Source of the DNA: JAIYCX01 sp964353175
Lineage (GTDB): Bacteria > Bdellovibrionota_C > UBA2361 > SZUA-149 > DAOLCO01
Direction of reading: 5' to 3'
Length of the DNA stretch: 64,000 nucleotides
Assembly: GCA_964353175.1 (NCBI GenBank)
Contig: CAYGUX010000011.1
Span: 12,832 to 76,831, forward strand
In this document: one piece after another, positions 55,359-63,804 of the stretch
How the letters are laid out: each line of letters starts with the position of its first letter
How positions within the stretch are numbered: position 1 is the first letter of the stretch
Position numbers and translations under genes: made by a program
Notes under the pieces: model-generated
What the model saw: only the letters and a program-made list of their open reading frames with translations
Told to the model about the DNA's origin: nothing
The model's database searches: none

Positions 55359-57038
55359 ATGTCAGAAACTATCATCTATTCAATGATGAAAGTATCAAAA
55401 GTTCACCCCCCTAGTAAAACTGTATTAAAAGATATCAGTTTATCTTACTTCTATGGTGCTAAGATTGGTGTCCTAGGCCTAAATGGATCTGGGAAAAGTT
55501 CACTTCTTAAAATAATGGCTGGCCAGGACAATAACTTCAATGGCGAAGCTCACCTATCCCCCGGTTACACAGTTGGTTTCTTAGAGCAGGAACCCGAACT
55601 AGACCAATCTAAGACTGTGAGAGGAATTGTTGAAGAGGGAGTACAAGAGACAGTTGATCTATTAAATGACTTCAATAAAATTAATGATGAACTAGCTTTA
55701 GGGCCAGAAGGAGCTGCATTCGACAAGTTACTGGAGCGACAAGCTAACGTAATGGAAAAACTAGACGCATGCGATGCTTGGTCTTTAGATGACAAACTAA
55801 ACTATGCGATGGAAGCACTAAGGTGCCCACCGGCAGATGCTGACGTTTCGGTTCTCTCTGGTGGAGAACGTCGCCGAGTAGCACTTTGTAGATTGTTACT
55901 TCAAGAACCTGACATTCTACTACTTGATGAGCCTACAAACCACCTTGATGCGGAATCAGTACAATGGCTTGAAAGACACCTTCAAGAATATAAAGGAACA
56001 GTTATTGCGGTAACACACGATCGATACTTCCTTGATAATGTAGCGGGATGGATACTTGAATTAGACAGAGGTCACGGGATACCTTGGAAAGGCAACTACT
56101 CTTCTTGGTTAGAGCAAAAAGACAAACGACTGGAGTTAGAAGAAAAAGGCGAGACTAAGCGCCAAAAAACCCTACAAAGAGAATTAGAGTGGATAAGAAT
56201 GTCACCTAAAGGAAGACATAGTAAGTCTAAGGCTCGTATTACTTCTTATGAAACATTACTAAATCAGAAAAAAGACGAACTAGCCAATGATCTTCAAATC
56301 TACATCCCACCAGGGCCTCGACTCGGAAACTCAGTGCTTGAAGCTAAAGGGATTAGCAAAAGCTTTGAAGACAAACTACTCTATTCTAATCTAAACTTTT
56401 CACTGCCCGCAGGTGGAATTGTTGGAATTATTGGACCCAACGGAGCTGGAAAGACAACTTTATTTAAATTAATCACAGGAGAGGAGAAACCTGACTCAGG
56501 TGAGTTTAATGTTGGTGAGACAGTATCACTTGGTTATATGGAACAGTCCAGACTAGCACTTGATCCTGACAAGACCGTTTATGATGTAATCTCTGGAGGG
56601 CAGGATTTTATCAACCTTGGGGGGCAAGAGATCAATGCTCGTGCCTATGTAGCTAGATTTAATTTTGCAGGTGGAGATCAGCAGAAAAAGGTAGGTATGC
56701 TCTCAGGTGGGGAAAGAAACAGGATTCAGTTATCGCTTCTACTAAAACAAGGCGCAAATGTTATTCTTCTCGATGAGCCAACAAACGATTTAGATGTAAA
56801 CACCTTACGTGCTCTTGAGGAAGGACTTGAAAATTTCGCAGGTTGTGCGGTAATAATAAGCCATGATCGTTGGTTCTTAGACAGAGTAGCTACCCATATC
56901 CTTGCTTTTGAAGGTAACAGTGAAGTAGTGTGGTTTGACGGCAACTTTACAGAATATGAAGAAGATAGAAAGAGACGATTGGGCAAAGATGCAGATATTC
57001 CCAAGAGAGTAAAATATGCAAACATTACTCGTAATTAG
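55359..57038 (+). CDS. ettA: Energy-dependent translational throttle protein EttA (ABC-F)
   Basis: 559 aa, two ABC cassettes: Walker A GLNGSGKSS and GPNGAGKTT, signatures LSGGERRRV and LSGGERNRI, Walker B LLLDEPTNHLD and LLDEPTNDLD. Arm and linker regions fit EttA (RQKTLQRELEWIRMSPKGRHSKSKARI). Binds the ribosomal E site. AAGGAG site upstream. Confidence 0.96.
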   Translation: MSETIIYSMMKVSKVHPPSKTVLKDISLSYFYGAKIGVLGLNGSGKSSLLKIMAGQDNNFNGEAHLSPGYTVGFLEQEPELDQSKTVRGIVEEGVQETVDLLNDFNKINDELALGPEGAAFDKLLERQANVMEKLDACDAWSLDDKLNYAMEALRCPPADADVSVLSGGERRRVALCRLLLQEPDILLLDEPTNHLDAESVQWLERHLQEYKGTVIAVTHDRYFLDNVAGWILELDRGHGIPWKGNYSSWLEQKDKRLELEEKGETKRQKTLQRELEWIRMSPKGRHSKSKARITSYETLLNQKKDELANDLQIYIPPGPRLGNSVLEAKGISKSFEDKLLYSNLNFSLPAGGIVGIIGPNGAGKTTLFKLITGEEKPDSGEFNVGETVSLGYMEQSRLALDPDKTVYDVISGGQDFINLGGQEINARAYVARFNFAGGDQQKKVGMLSGGERNRIQLSLLLKQGANVILLDEPTNDLDVNTLRALEEGLENFAGCAVIISHDRWFLDRVATHILAFEGNSEVVWFDGNFTEYEEDRKRRLGKDADIPKRVKYANITRN

Positions 57039-57043
57039 TTAAA

Positions 57044-57595
57044 ATGATAGACTTCGAGAATAAAAACCACTACGAGCTACTAGGCCTAGAAAGAGATGCC
57101 TCTACGGAGGAGATCAAGCAGGCCTTTAAGGATATCGCTTTAGTGTATCATCCAGACTCCAATTTCTTTGATGAAATTCTAGATGAGATAGAGTTGCCTC
57201 CCGATGACTCTAAATTATTCAAAGCCATTACCCAAGCCTACAATATACTCTCTAACCAAGAAAAGCGAGAAGCATACGATAAATCTCTAACCAAAAAAGA
57301 TATTTCGGAAGGCTTCAACGCTACAGGAGAATGGGTAAGGCCTGATGGGACAACACCATCTGAAGTACGAAAAGTAAGAGAAAGAGCTCCAACCATCACA
57401 AACTTACAAAAGCTTCAAAAACAGTATGAAGAAACAGTCAAGTCACAAGTCAATGTAAAACCAACTAGAGTTGCAACGGTAGCTGAATTGAGACAAGGGC
57501 GAGATGGAGAAGGAGAAAAGATTAACAAGCTTCTACTATTCGCGCTAATCGCAGTATCAGCCTTCATTTTACTTATTATAATTATCTTATTATAA
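57044..57595 (+). CDS. Tail-anchored J-domain protein
   Basis: 183 aa. J domain 6-90: HYELLGLERDASTEEIKQAF, intact HPD (VYHPDSN), an insertion, then ITQAYNILSNQEKREAYD. A C-terminal helix (LLLFALIAVSAFILLIIIILL) anchors it in the membrane with the J domain in the cytoplasm, where it would recruit DnaK. Overlaps the convergent YihY gene by 6 nt. Confidence 0.88.
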   Translation: MIDFENKNHYELLGLERDASTEEIKQAFKDIALVYHPDSNFFDEILDEIELPPDDSKLFKAITQAYNILSNQEKREAYDKSLTKKDISEGFNATGEWVRPDGTTPSEVRKVRERAPTITNLQKLQKQYEETVKSQVNVKPTRVATVAELRQGRDGEGEKINKLLLFALIAVSAFILLIIIILL

Positions 57596-58894
57596 TTCCA
57601 ACTTCTTCAAAGCATACAATAAGTCTGCTAAAGTCCATTTAGCAACGCTAACCTTCGGGTTACTTAGCTTGGCTGTCATTTTCAAAACTTCTAAGAATAT
57701 CAAGTCAGGATTTAAACCTATATTCTTCTTTGGGCTAAACTCACGATGTGATTTACTTCTGAAGGTTAAAATAACCTCTCCTAGAGCGATCTTATCTGGG
57801 GGCACCCTAAGGGCTCGCCCATGAGATTCAGGATCGCTGGCGGTAATAATACCTCCCTCGCACAAGATACCTAAACAAGTCCTGACTAAAACTGGATCGG
57901 ATCCAGTTTGCATAGCAATTTCACTTTCAGTAGGTAGATCCTCTCCATTTTGAAACTTAGATCCAATTACCATCAAAATCCTAACTCCTAATATCCCACC
58001 GATCTCACCTAACTCGCTGGCATATTTCTTCAAACCAGTAAGTACAGAAATACTACCGGCTTGATAGGCGATTTGAGCACCGAGCAAAACAACCATCCAT
58101 GCTAGATACAGCCAAAAAAGGAATAGGGGCAAAGAAACAAGAACACCATAAAATGATTGATAAGTAGTAGATAAACTTATGTAGTAGGCAAACCCCCGTT
58201 TTAAAAACTCAAATAACAATGCCGAGAAAAAAGCCCCTAGCGCAGCATCAGATAAGGACACCCTAGCCGCAGGCAACTTATAAAACATCAAGGTCAGAGC
58301 AACCGTAATAAAAAGAACTGGTATTAGAATATCGAAGAATGAAAAAAGTAATGGGACCATAGAAGCATCTACAGTGGCAACAGCTGAGAATCTTGCATAC
58401 CAATAAAAAGAGAGCATCACCAATAAAGGACCTAATGTAATAACGGCCCAAAAGTTTATGACCTTAGCCATAATTGAACGCTGAGAACTAACTCTCCAGA
58501 CTACGTTTAATGCACTTTCAATTGTATTAACAAGTGCTATTCCCGAGAATACCAGCACAGGTAATGATAAAAGTCCTAAAGACCTAACTACATCTGATAA
58601 TTGTTTAAGATATACTAGTAACTGATCTTTTAAATTGCTTAATAACTCATCCTCATTCGGAGGAAGTAAATTCTCTAATAAAGAACCAAACTTTTCATCT
58701 ACAAAATTGGAATCAATATTAAAACCACTAAACAGTCCAAAAATCAGTGCTGCTCCAGGAACTATTGCGAACAAAGAAGTATAAGCTAACGAAGAAGCTC
58801 TAGAGAAACAATCATCCCACCAAAATTTACTGACAGCGCTGACTAAAACCCGTGCCAACCACAAAAAAGGTTCTAGATACTTATTCTTATCCAT
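57590..58894 (-). CDS. YihY/BrkB-family membrane protein with C-terminal winged helix
   Basis: 434 aa. Six membrane helices with ASSLAYTSLFAIVPGAALIFGLF and FFSALLFEFLKRGFAYYI and LPLFLFWLYLAWMVVLLGAQIAY, typical of YihY. From about 290 a small domain (ENGEDLPTESEIAMQTGSDPVLVRTCLGILCEGGII) looks like a winged helix. Function unknown; not RNase BN. Confidence 0.87.
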   Translation of the reverse strand: MDKNKYLEPFLWLARVLVSAVSKFWWDDCFSRASSLAYTSLFAIVPGAALIFGLFSGFNIDSNFVDEKFGSLLENLLPPNEDELLSNLKDQLLVYLKQLSDVVRSLGLLSLPVLVFSGIALVNTIESALNVVWRVSSQRSIMAKVINFWAVITLGPLLVMLSFYWYARFSAVATVDASMVPLLFSFFDILIPVLFITVALTLMFYKLPAARVSLSDAALGAFFSALLFEFLKRGFAYYISLSTTYQSFYGVLVSLPLFLFWLYLAWMVVLLGAQIAYQAGSISVLTGLKKYASELGEIGGILGVRILMVIGSKFQNGEDLPTESEIAMQTGSDPVLVRTCLGILCEGGIITASDPESHGRALRVPPDKIALGEVILTFRSKSHREFSPKKNIGLNPDLIFLEVLKMTAKLSNPKVSVAKWTLADLLYALKKLEL

Positions 58895-58899
58895 CTAGC

Positions 58900-59751
58900 T
58901 TACATATTGCCTTGCTTAAATTTATGCAAGAACTCTTTAGGATCTAAGGAACTAGAAAGAGCGTTACCCATTAAAATACAGTCAAAAGGTAGGTCCTCGA
59001 TCACTTTAAGGTCTTCGGAAGAGTTATAACAACTGGCACTAATTAAGAGCCTATCTTCCTGCTTCTTCCATTCTTGTAAGTCCTCCCTACTCTCCCACAA
59101 TACTCTACTAAAGTTCACACTACCTTTTTCATAATCCACCGAAGGATCCGCAGGTAATAAAGAAATAGGACGATTATTAACCAGTAGAATCTTTGGATTT
59201 ACTTTAAGAGCGACATCCAATTCTCTAAGCACTGATATTTCCACGACAGGCTCAAGTCCAATACTTTCAGCTTGTCGCACCTTCTCTTCAAGTTCAATTT
59301 GGGTAAAGTAATGAGTAAGTAAAAGTACCGCACTTGCTCCACTTAAACGTCCTAACTTCATTTGTAAAAAATCGATTACAAACTCTTTTTGTAGGACTGG
59401 TAAGGATGTGCTCTCGGTAACCTTTTTTAGTAGATCATAGCTACCCGAAAAATGTTTATTATCTGTCAATACAGATAAGGCATTCACTCCACCCGATTCA
59501 TACTTCTGTACAAAGTCTTGTAAATTGAATGTAGTATTCAATTCAAAATTATTGGTGCTTGGAGATGAAGGTTTTATTTCTCCAATTATATTTATATAAG
59601 AATCGACGCTTCTTTTTATGGCCTTTGAAAAAACAAACTTAGGTTTAAGCCCACCTTGATCTACAAAAGTATCCCAAGAACCTAATTGTTCTTCCAATAT
59701 AGGAAGTTCAAGTTCTTTCTCTCTTCTAACTAGATCTAAGAATAATGACAT
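58900..59751 (-). CDS. trpC: Indole-3-glycerol phosphate synthase, one catalytic motif changed
   Basis: 283 aa from the ATG at 59751, which follows the guaA stop by 1 nt; an ATG at 59766 is possible. TIM-barrel with IGEIKPSSPS (Glu, Lys), LPVLQKEFVIDF (general-acid Lys), LEPVVEISVLRELDVAL and LLVNNRPIS. The usual ESG of strand 8 is ASC here (LLISASCYNS), so a catalytic Glu is missing. No other trp gene is nearby. Confidence 0.85.
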   Translation of the reverse strand: MSLFLDLVRREKELELPILEEQLGSWDTFVDQGGLKPKFVFSKAIKRSVDSYINIIGEIKPSSPSTNNFELNTTFNLQDFVQKYESGGVNALSVLTDNKHFSGSYDLLKKVTESTSLPVLQKEFVIDFLQMKLGRLSGASAVLLLTHYFTQIELEEKVRQAESIGLEPVVEISVLRELDVALKVNPKILLVNNRPISLLPADPSVDYEKGSVNFSRVLWESREDLQEWKKQEDRLLISASCYNSSEDLKVIEDLPFDCILMGNALSSSLDPKEFLHKFKQGNM

Positions 59752-59752
59752 C

Positions 59753-61336
59753 TTATTCCCATTCAATTGTAGAGGGTGGCTTAGTTGTTATGTCTAATAC
59801 TACTCTGTTTACGCCACTAGTTTCATTTACTATTCTACTAGAAATTTTTCTAAGTAAATCCTCTGGCAATAGATACCAATCAGCAGTCATTCCATCTCTT
59901 GAAGTAACAACTCTAAGCGCGATACACTCTTCATAAGTTCTACCATCACCCATCACCCCAACACTTTGTACTGGTAAAAGGACTGCAAAAGCTTGCCAGA
60001 CAGTTTTATTGAGGCCTGCCCCAATAACTTCCTCAGTCACGATTTTATCAGCGATTCTAAGTTTCTTTAAACGCTCATCAGTTACTTCCCCTAAACAACG
60101 AATGGCTAATCCAGGTCCTGGGAATGGTTGCCTATCAATAACGTGCTCTGGCATTCCTAATTCTCGACCTAGTGCCCTAACCTCATCTTTAAAAAGTTCT
60201 CTTAAAGGCTCGATCAAAGCAAACTGCATATTCTCTTTAAGTCCACCAACATTGTGATGACTCTTAATTGTTACAGAATTCCCAATAACTGAAACGCTTT
60301 CTATTACATCCGGATACAACGTACCCTGCACAAGATGACCGACATTCGGAATATCCTTAGACTCATCTTCAAACACATCAATAAAAACTCGCCCAATTGT
60401 TTTTCTTTTTGTCTCAGGATCAGTAATTCCAGCCAATTCACCTAAGAATAATTTTGCTGAACTAGCAAGATGTACATTCAAGCCGAGAGCTTTCATGTCA
60501 ATCATCACTTGCTCCGCTTCTCCTGATCTTAAGAGACCATTATCAACAAATATACAATGAAGCCTATCCCCTATAGCCTTAGATACGATCATCGCCGCGA
60601 CAGCTGAATCAACCCCACCACTCAAACCACAAACGACATTACCAGTTGGTACTTCTTCTCGAATTCTATCGATTGTTTCTGAGATAAAGCTTTTCATATC
60701 CCAATCTTTATCTAATTTGGCGATATCAAAAAGGAATGATCTAAAAATCTCGCTTCCCTTAGGTGTATGATGAACTTCAGGATGGTACTGAACGCCATAA
60801 ATCTTTCTAGATGGATTTGCAAAGCTTGCAATTGGACTGCCCTTACTCCTCGCGTTTGTTACAAAACCGGGCGGAAGCTCAGTAACTTTATCCCCATGAC
60901 TCATCCAAACAGTTACTTTTTCTCCTGGGCTAAATCCAGAATAAATATCTTCATGCTCCAAAATTTCCAATTCTGCAGGTCCAAACTCTCTAACGCTTGT
61001 CTCATCAGAATCAACACCAAGTACCCCGTCGCCAGCTCTAGCCCAACCCTCGACCTTTCCACCAAGCTCATCTGCGACATGTTGCATACCATAACAAATA
61101 GCAAAGATTGGAATACCCATATCCCAAAGTTCCTTAGGAGCTCTAGGAGCATCTTCAAAGCGAACAGAAGATGGCCCACCAGATAATATAATCGCCTTTG
61201 GATCAATATTTTTAATTTTATCAAATGAACAATTACCTGGAACAATCTCACAATATACGCCCAACTCCCTTACAGTCCGCGCAATAAGCTGAGTGACCTG
61301 AGATCCATAATCAAGAATAATTAACTGGCTTTTCAT
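59753..61336 (-). CDS. guaA: GMP synthase (glutamine-hydrolysing)
   Basis: 527 aa, normal. Class I glutaminase with FAICYGMQ (nucleophile Cys) and GVQYHPEVHHT; PP-loop SGGVDSAVAAM; C-terminal QPFPGPGLAIRCLGEV. Makes GMP from XMP; guaB precedes it by 9 nt. Confidence 0.98.
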   Translation of the reverse strand: MKSQLIILDYGSQVTQLIARTVRELGVYCEIVPGNCSFDKIKNIDPKAIILSGGPSSVRFEDAPRAPKELWDMGIPIFAICYGMQHVADELGGKVEGWARAGDGVLGVDSDETSVREFGPAELEILEHEDIYSGFSPGEKVTVWMSHGDKVTELPPGFVTNARSKGSPIASFANPSRKIYGVQYHPEVHHTPKGSEIFRSFLFDIAKLDKDWDMKSFISETIDRIREEVPTGNVVCGLSGGVDSAVAAMIVSKAIGDRLHCIFVDNGLLRSGEAEQVMIDMKALGLNVHLASSAKLFLGELAGITDPETKRKTIGRVFIDVFEDESKDIPNVGHLVQGTLYPDVIESVSVIGNSVTIKSHHNVGGLKENMQFALIEPLRELFKDEVRALGRELGMPEHVIDRQPFPGPGLAIRCLGEVTDERLKKLRIADKIVTEEVIGAGLNKTVWQAFAVLLPVQSVGVMGDGRTYEECIALRVVTSRDGMTADWYLLPEDLLRKISSRIVNETSGVNRVVLDITTKPPSTIEWE

Positions 61337-61345
61337 AATTTTATC

Positions 61346-62809
61346 CTACTTACTATAATTCGGTGCTTCTTCAACTATATAAACATCATGTACATGAGAC
61401 TCGCCGAGACCAGCTGGGGTGATTCTAGTAAATCGAGCTGCATCTCTTAAAGCATTAATATCAACTGCCCCACAATAACCCATCCCAGCACGAAGTCCTC
61501 CCACTAACTGAAAGATAGAATTGGAAAGGCTACCCTTATAAGGCACCCTACCCTCTATCCCCTCTGGTACTAACTTAGAAGCATCCTTAACAGATCCTTG
61601 ACCATATCGATCCTTAGAACCCATTTTCATTGCGCCTACTGAGCCCATGCCGCGATATAACTTATAACTTCGACCTTGATATAAAATTGTCTCACCTGGA
61701 GCCTCTTCAGTTCCAGCAAATAAAGAACCAATCATTACGGAATCTGCTCCAAAAGCAATTGCTTTTACAACATCACCTGAATACTTAACACCTCCGTCTG
61801 CAATCAGCTTCACAGGGGTTCCTTTTAATGCTTTCTTAGCCTCAATTATTGCCGTAATCTGAGGGACACCTACGCCAGAGATAATTCTTGTAGTACAAAT
61901 TGAACCAGGCCCAATTCCAACCTTAACTGCATCCGCTCCAGCTTTTGCAAGTGCTAAAGCCCCATCTTCAGTTGCGATATTTCCTGCCACCACTTGAATT
62001 TCAGGATATTTACTTTTTATCGCCTTAATACAATCAATTACACCTTTAGAATGTCCATGAGCACTATCAATACCAATAACATCTACTCCAGCAATCACTA
62101 ATCTCTCAATTCGTTCTTCAAAATCAGCACTAACTCCTACAGCTGCACCAACTCTAAGTCGTCCGTGTTGATCTTTACATGCATTAGGATAACGTTTCGT
62201 TTTTTCCAAATCTTTAATGGTAATCAAACCTTGAAGTTTTCTGTTTTCATCAACAACTAACAACTTCTCAATTCGATGTTTATGAAGAAGCACCTTAGCC
62301 TCTTCCATGTTAGTACCAGAAGGGACAGTGACTAAATTATCTTTAGTCATCAACTCACCTATCAATTTATCCGAATTAGTTTCGAATCGAAGATCTCTAT
62401 TCGTTAAAATCCCTGCTACAATCCCATCCTCAGTGGTCACAGGTAATCCAGAGATATGGTACTCTTCCATCAAGGTTAAAGCAGTCTGTAGCTTGTCCTC
62501 AGGTCTGACAGTGATAGGGTCCATTATCATACCTGACTCAGACTTCTTCACTCTACTAACTTCAGATGCTTGAATTTCAGGGTTAAGGTTTTTATGAATA
62601 AACCCAAGACCACCTTCTTGCGCTATTGCGATAGCTAAACGAGATTCTGTCACCGTATCCATCGCAGAACTAAGTAGAGGTACTTGAAGCGGAATAGATG
62701 CAGTTAAATAAGTACTAACATCAACATCCTTTGGTAGAACCTCAGAATATGCAGGTTTTAAAAGAACATCATCAAAAGTTAATCCCCATGGGACCTCAAC
62801 ATTACTCAT
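61346..62809 (-). CDS. guaB: Inosine-5'-monophosphate dehydrogenase
   Basis: 487 aa. LTFDDVLLKPAYSEVLP start, two CBS domains at 95-205, VKVGIGPGSICTTRIISGVG with the active-site Cys, and VPYKGSLSNSIFQLVGGLRAGMGYCGA. Oxidises IMP to XMP, feeding GuaA. Confidence 0.98.
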   Translation of the reverse strand: MSNVEVPWGLTFDDVLLKPAYSEVLPKDVDVSTYLTASIPLQVPLLSSAMDTVTESRLAIAIAQEGGLGFIHKNLNPEIQASEVSRVKKSESGMIMDPITVRPEDKLQTALTLMEEYHISGLPVTTEDGIVAGILTNRDLRFETNSDKLIGELMTKDNLVTVPSGTNMEEAKVLLHKHRIEKLLVVDENRKLQGLITIKDLEKTKRYPNACKDQHGRLRVGAAVGVSADFEERIERLVIAGVDVIGIDSAHGHSKGVIDCIKAIKSKYPEIQVVAGNIATEDGALALAKAGADAVKVGIGPGSICTTRIISGVGVPQITAIIEAKKALKGTPVKLIADGGVKYSGDVVKAIAFGADSVMIGSLFAGTEEAPGETILYQGRSYKLYRGMGSVGAMKMGSKDRYGQGSVKDASKLVPEGIEGRVPYKGSLSNSIFQLVGGLRAGMGYCGAVDINALRDAARFTRITPAGLGESHVHDVYIVEEAPNYSK

Positions 62810-63021
62810 AATACAAAATCCATTCGAAAGGTTAATAAGGCTGGCAATAATACTGCTGAAAATACAGCTTGAAATACCTTATGAAAAAAGGTCAAAGAAA
62901 AACAACAAATAAAGTCGGTAATAATAGCAATAATCAGAAAGACGCTAAAAGCGAGCTGAAAGATACTCTCTATTAAAAAGTACAAGTAGCTGTAATAATT
63001 AGATAAAAGATATAGCGCCAT
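62806..63021 (-). CDS. Possible small membrane protein overlapping guaB start
   Basis: 71 aa, strongly hydrophobic (IESIFQLAFSVFLIIAIITDFICCFSLTFF). Its TGA overlaps the guaB ATG as ATGA, suggesting coupling, but there is no ribosome site and AT-rich DNA often gives hydrophobic frames by chance. Confidence 0.3.
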   Translation of the reverse strand: MALYLLSNYYSYLYFLIESIFQLAFSVFLIIAIITDFICCFSLTFFHKVFQAVFSAVLLPALLTFRMDFVL

Positions 63022-63127
63022 GGCGAACTATATCAGAACGGATAATAGTAGGCAAGTGCGGTCAGATTTTTCAAGCGACCTACACGTGCAAACAGCACTT
63101 AAATTAAGAATCTTGGAATGAAATGGA

Positions 63128-63229
63128 AAAACATAAAATCCTCAAATCAACTACTCTTAGAACCTTGACACTGAGTGTACTATTGTGAACTCTGTCCCAG
63201 CGTATCCTCAAATCGACTACTGTTAGAAC
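63128..63229. CRISPR. Detached CRISPR piece: two degenerate repeats and one spacer
   Basis: Repeats at 63128-63163 and 63194-63229, offset exactly 66 nt, spacer 63164-63193 (30 nt). The second repeat differs from the main-array consensus at about three positions (TTAG for TCGG, AGCG for AACG); the first has lost its 5' third. Same period as the main array, so it is an array remnant or a distal piece. The second repeat could instead be the anti-repeat of a tracrRNA. Confidence 0.75.
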
Positions 63230-63298
63230 AGATGCCAACTATCCCCATAAAACAATTAAACAATCAAGGAAAACTGTCCAAAATTCAGTCATCGAATC

Positions 63299-63333
63299 AT
63301 GTCATTTCTGACATAATCAACACCTCTTTTTTT
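63299..63333 (+). terminator. Hairpin followed by T-run
   Basis: ATGTCA/TGACAT with a TTTC loop at 63299-63314 and seven Ts at 63327-63333. The 12-nt gap makes it a weak intrinsic terminator; it lies 70 nt after the second detached repeat. Confidence 0.35.
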
Positions 63334-63380
63334 CCAGTCCCGACTGCAAACTGTCCTAAAGGAAACAAAGAGAAAACGCT

Positions 63381-63428
63381 CAAGCTGCAAGGCTCTATTA
63401 AAGAACCGTAGGGGACTCTCGCAGCTTG
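63381..63428. other. Long stem-loop with 8-bp perfect stem
   Basis: CAAGCTGC (63381-63388) pairs with GCAGCTTG (63421-63428) around a 32-nt loop that can itself fold (GGCTCT/AGAACC). Looks like a structured RNA or a recombination-site arm. A separate palindrome lies at 63444-63462. Confidence 0.45.
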
Positions 63429-63470
63429 TCATTAACTCCAAAACCTCGTAAGGCCTTAGAGGCAATCTCG

Positions 63471-63494
63471 AAAAAAACCTAAGGTAGAACCTTA
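63471..63494 (-). terminator. Weak leftward terminator
   Basis: On the minus strand a TAAGG/CCTTA stem with a 5-nt loop is followed by GG and seven Ts. It would stop leftward transcription arriving from the main array. Confidence 0.4.
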
Positions 63495-63639
63495 AATCTC
63501 ATTCCAAGATTACATGATATGAATTAACAAAACTCTCATCAAGTAATATTGCTCAATGTATTAATACAAAACCTACCCTCACCTACCTACAACAATTCCT
63601 GTTCCTCTTTCATAATGCGCCTATTGCGAAATGAAATAT

Positions 63640-63750
63640 CTGTCATTGCGAGCGAAGCGTGGCAATCTCAATTATCTGTAATTGCCCGAGATTGCCACGC
63701 TTCGACAAGCTCACCGCAGGCTGTCGCTTCGCTCCTCGCGAGGAATCCCA
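63640..63750. repeat. REP/MITE-like palindromic element
   Basis: TGTCATTGCGAGCGAAGCG followed by TGGCAATCTC (63640-63669), then the inverted arm GAGATTGCCACGCTTCG from 63688, giving a large snap-back structure. The right arm is almost the same as 26513-26571. GC-rich, unlike the flanks. Confidence 0.85.
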
Positions 63751-63804
63751 CATGCAGAAAAAAAACTAAAATAGAAATCTTGGAATAAAATAAAAACAAT
63801 CTGC

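Larger units (their letters stand above)
63109..63511. repeat. Segment bounded by 13-nt inverted repeats
   Basis: AATCTTGGAATGA at 63109-63121 is repeated inverted at 63499-63511, exact over 13 nt. A third copy in direct orientation is at 63776 (AATCTTGGAATAAAAT). The bounded segment contains the detached CRISPR repeats and stem-loops. Confidence 0.7.
63022..63800. other. Non-coding interval left of the CRISPR array
   Basis: No gene in this 779-bp stretch; its open frames follow the repeats. It holds the detached two-repeat CRISPR piece, three copies of a 16-nt sequence, a 403-bp inverted-repeat-bounded segment (63109-63511), several hairpins and a REP/MITE palindrome, each listed separately. 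Confidence 0.6.

Noticed and set aside
61346..61700. Purine-type riboswitch near guaAB
   Set aside because: No conserved three-way-junction core is seen upstream of guaB on the minus strand.
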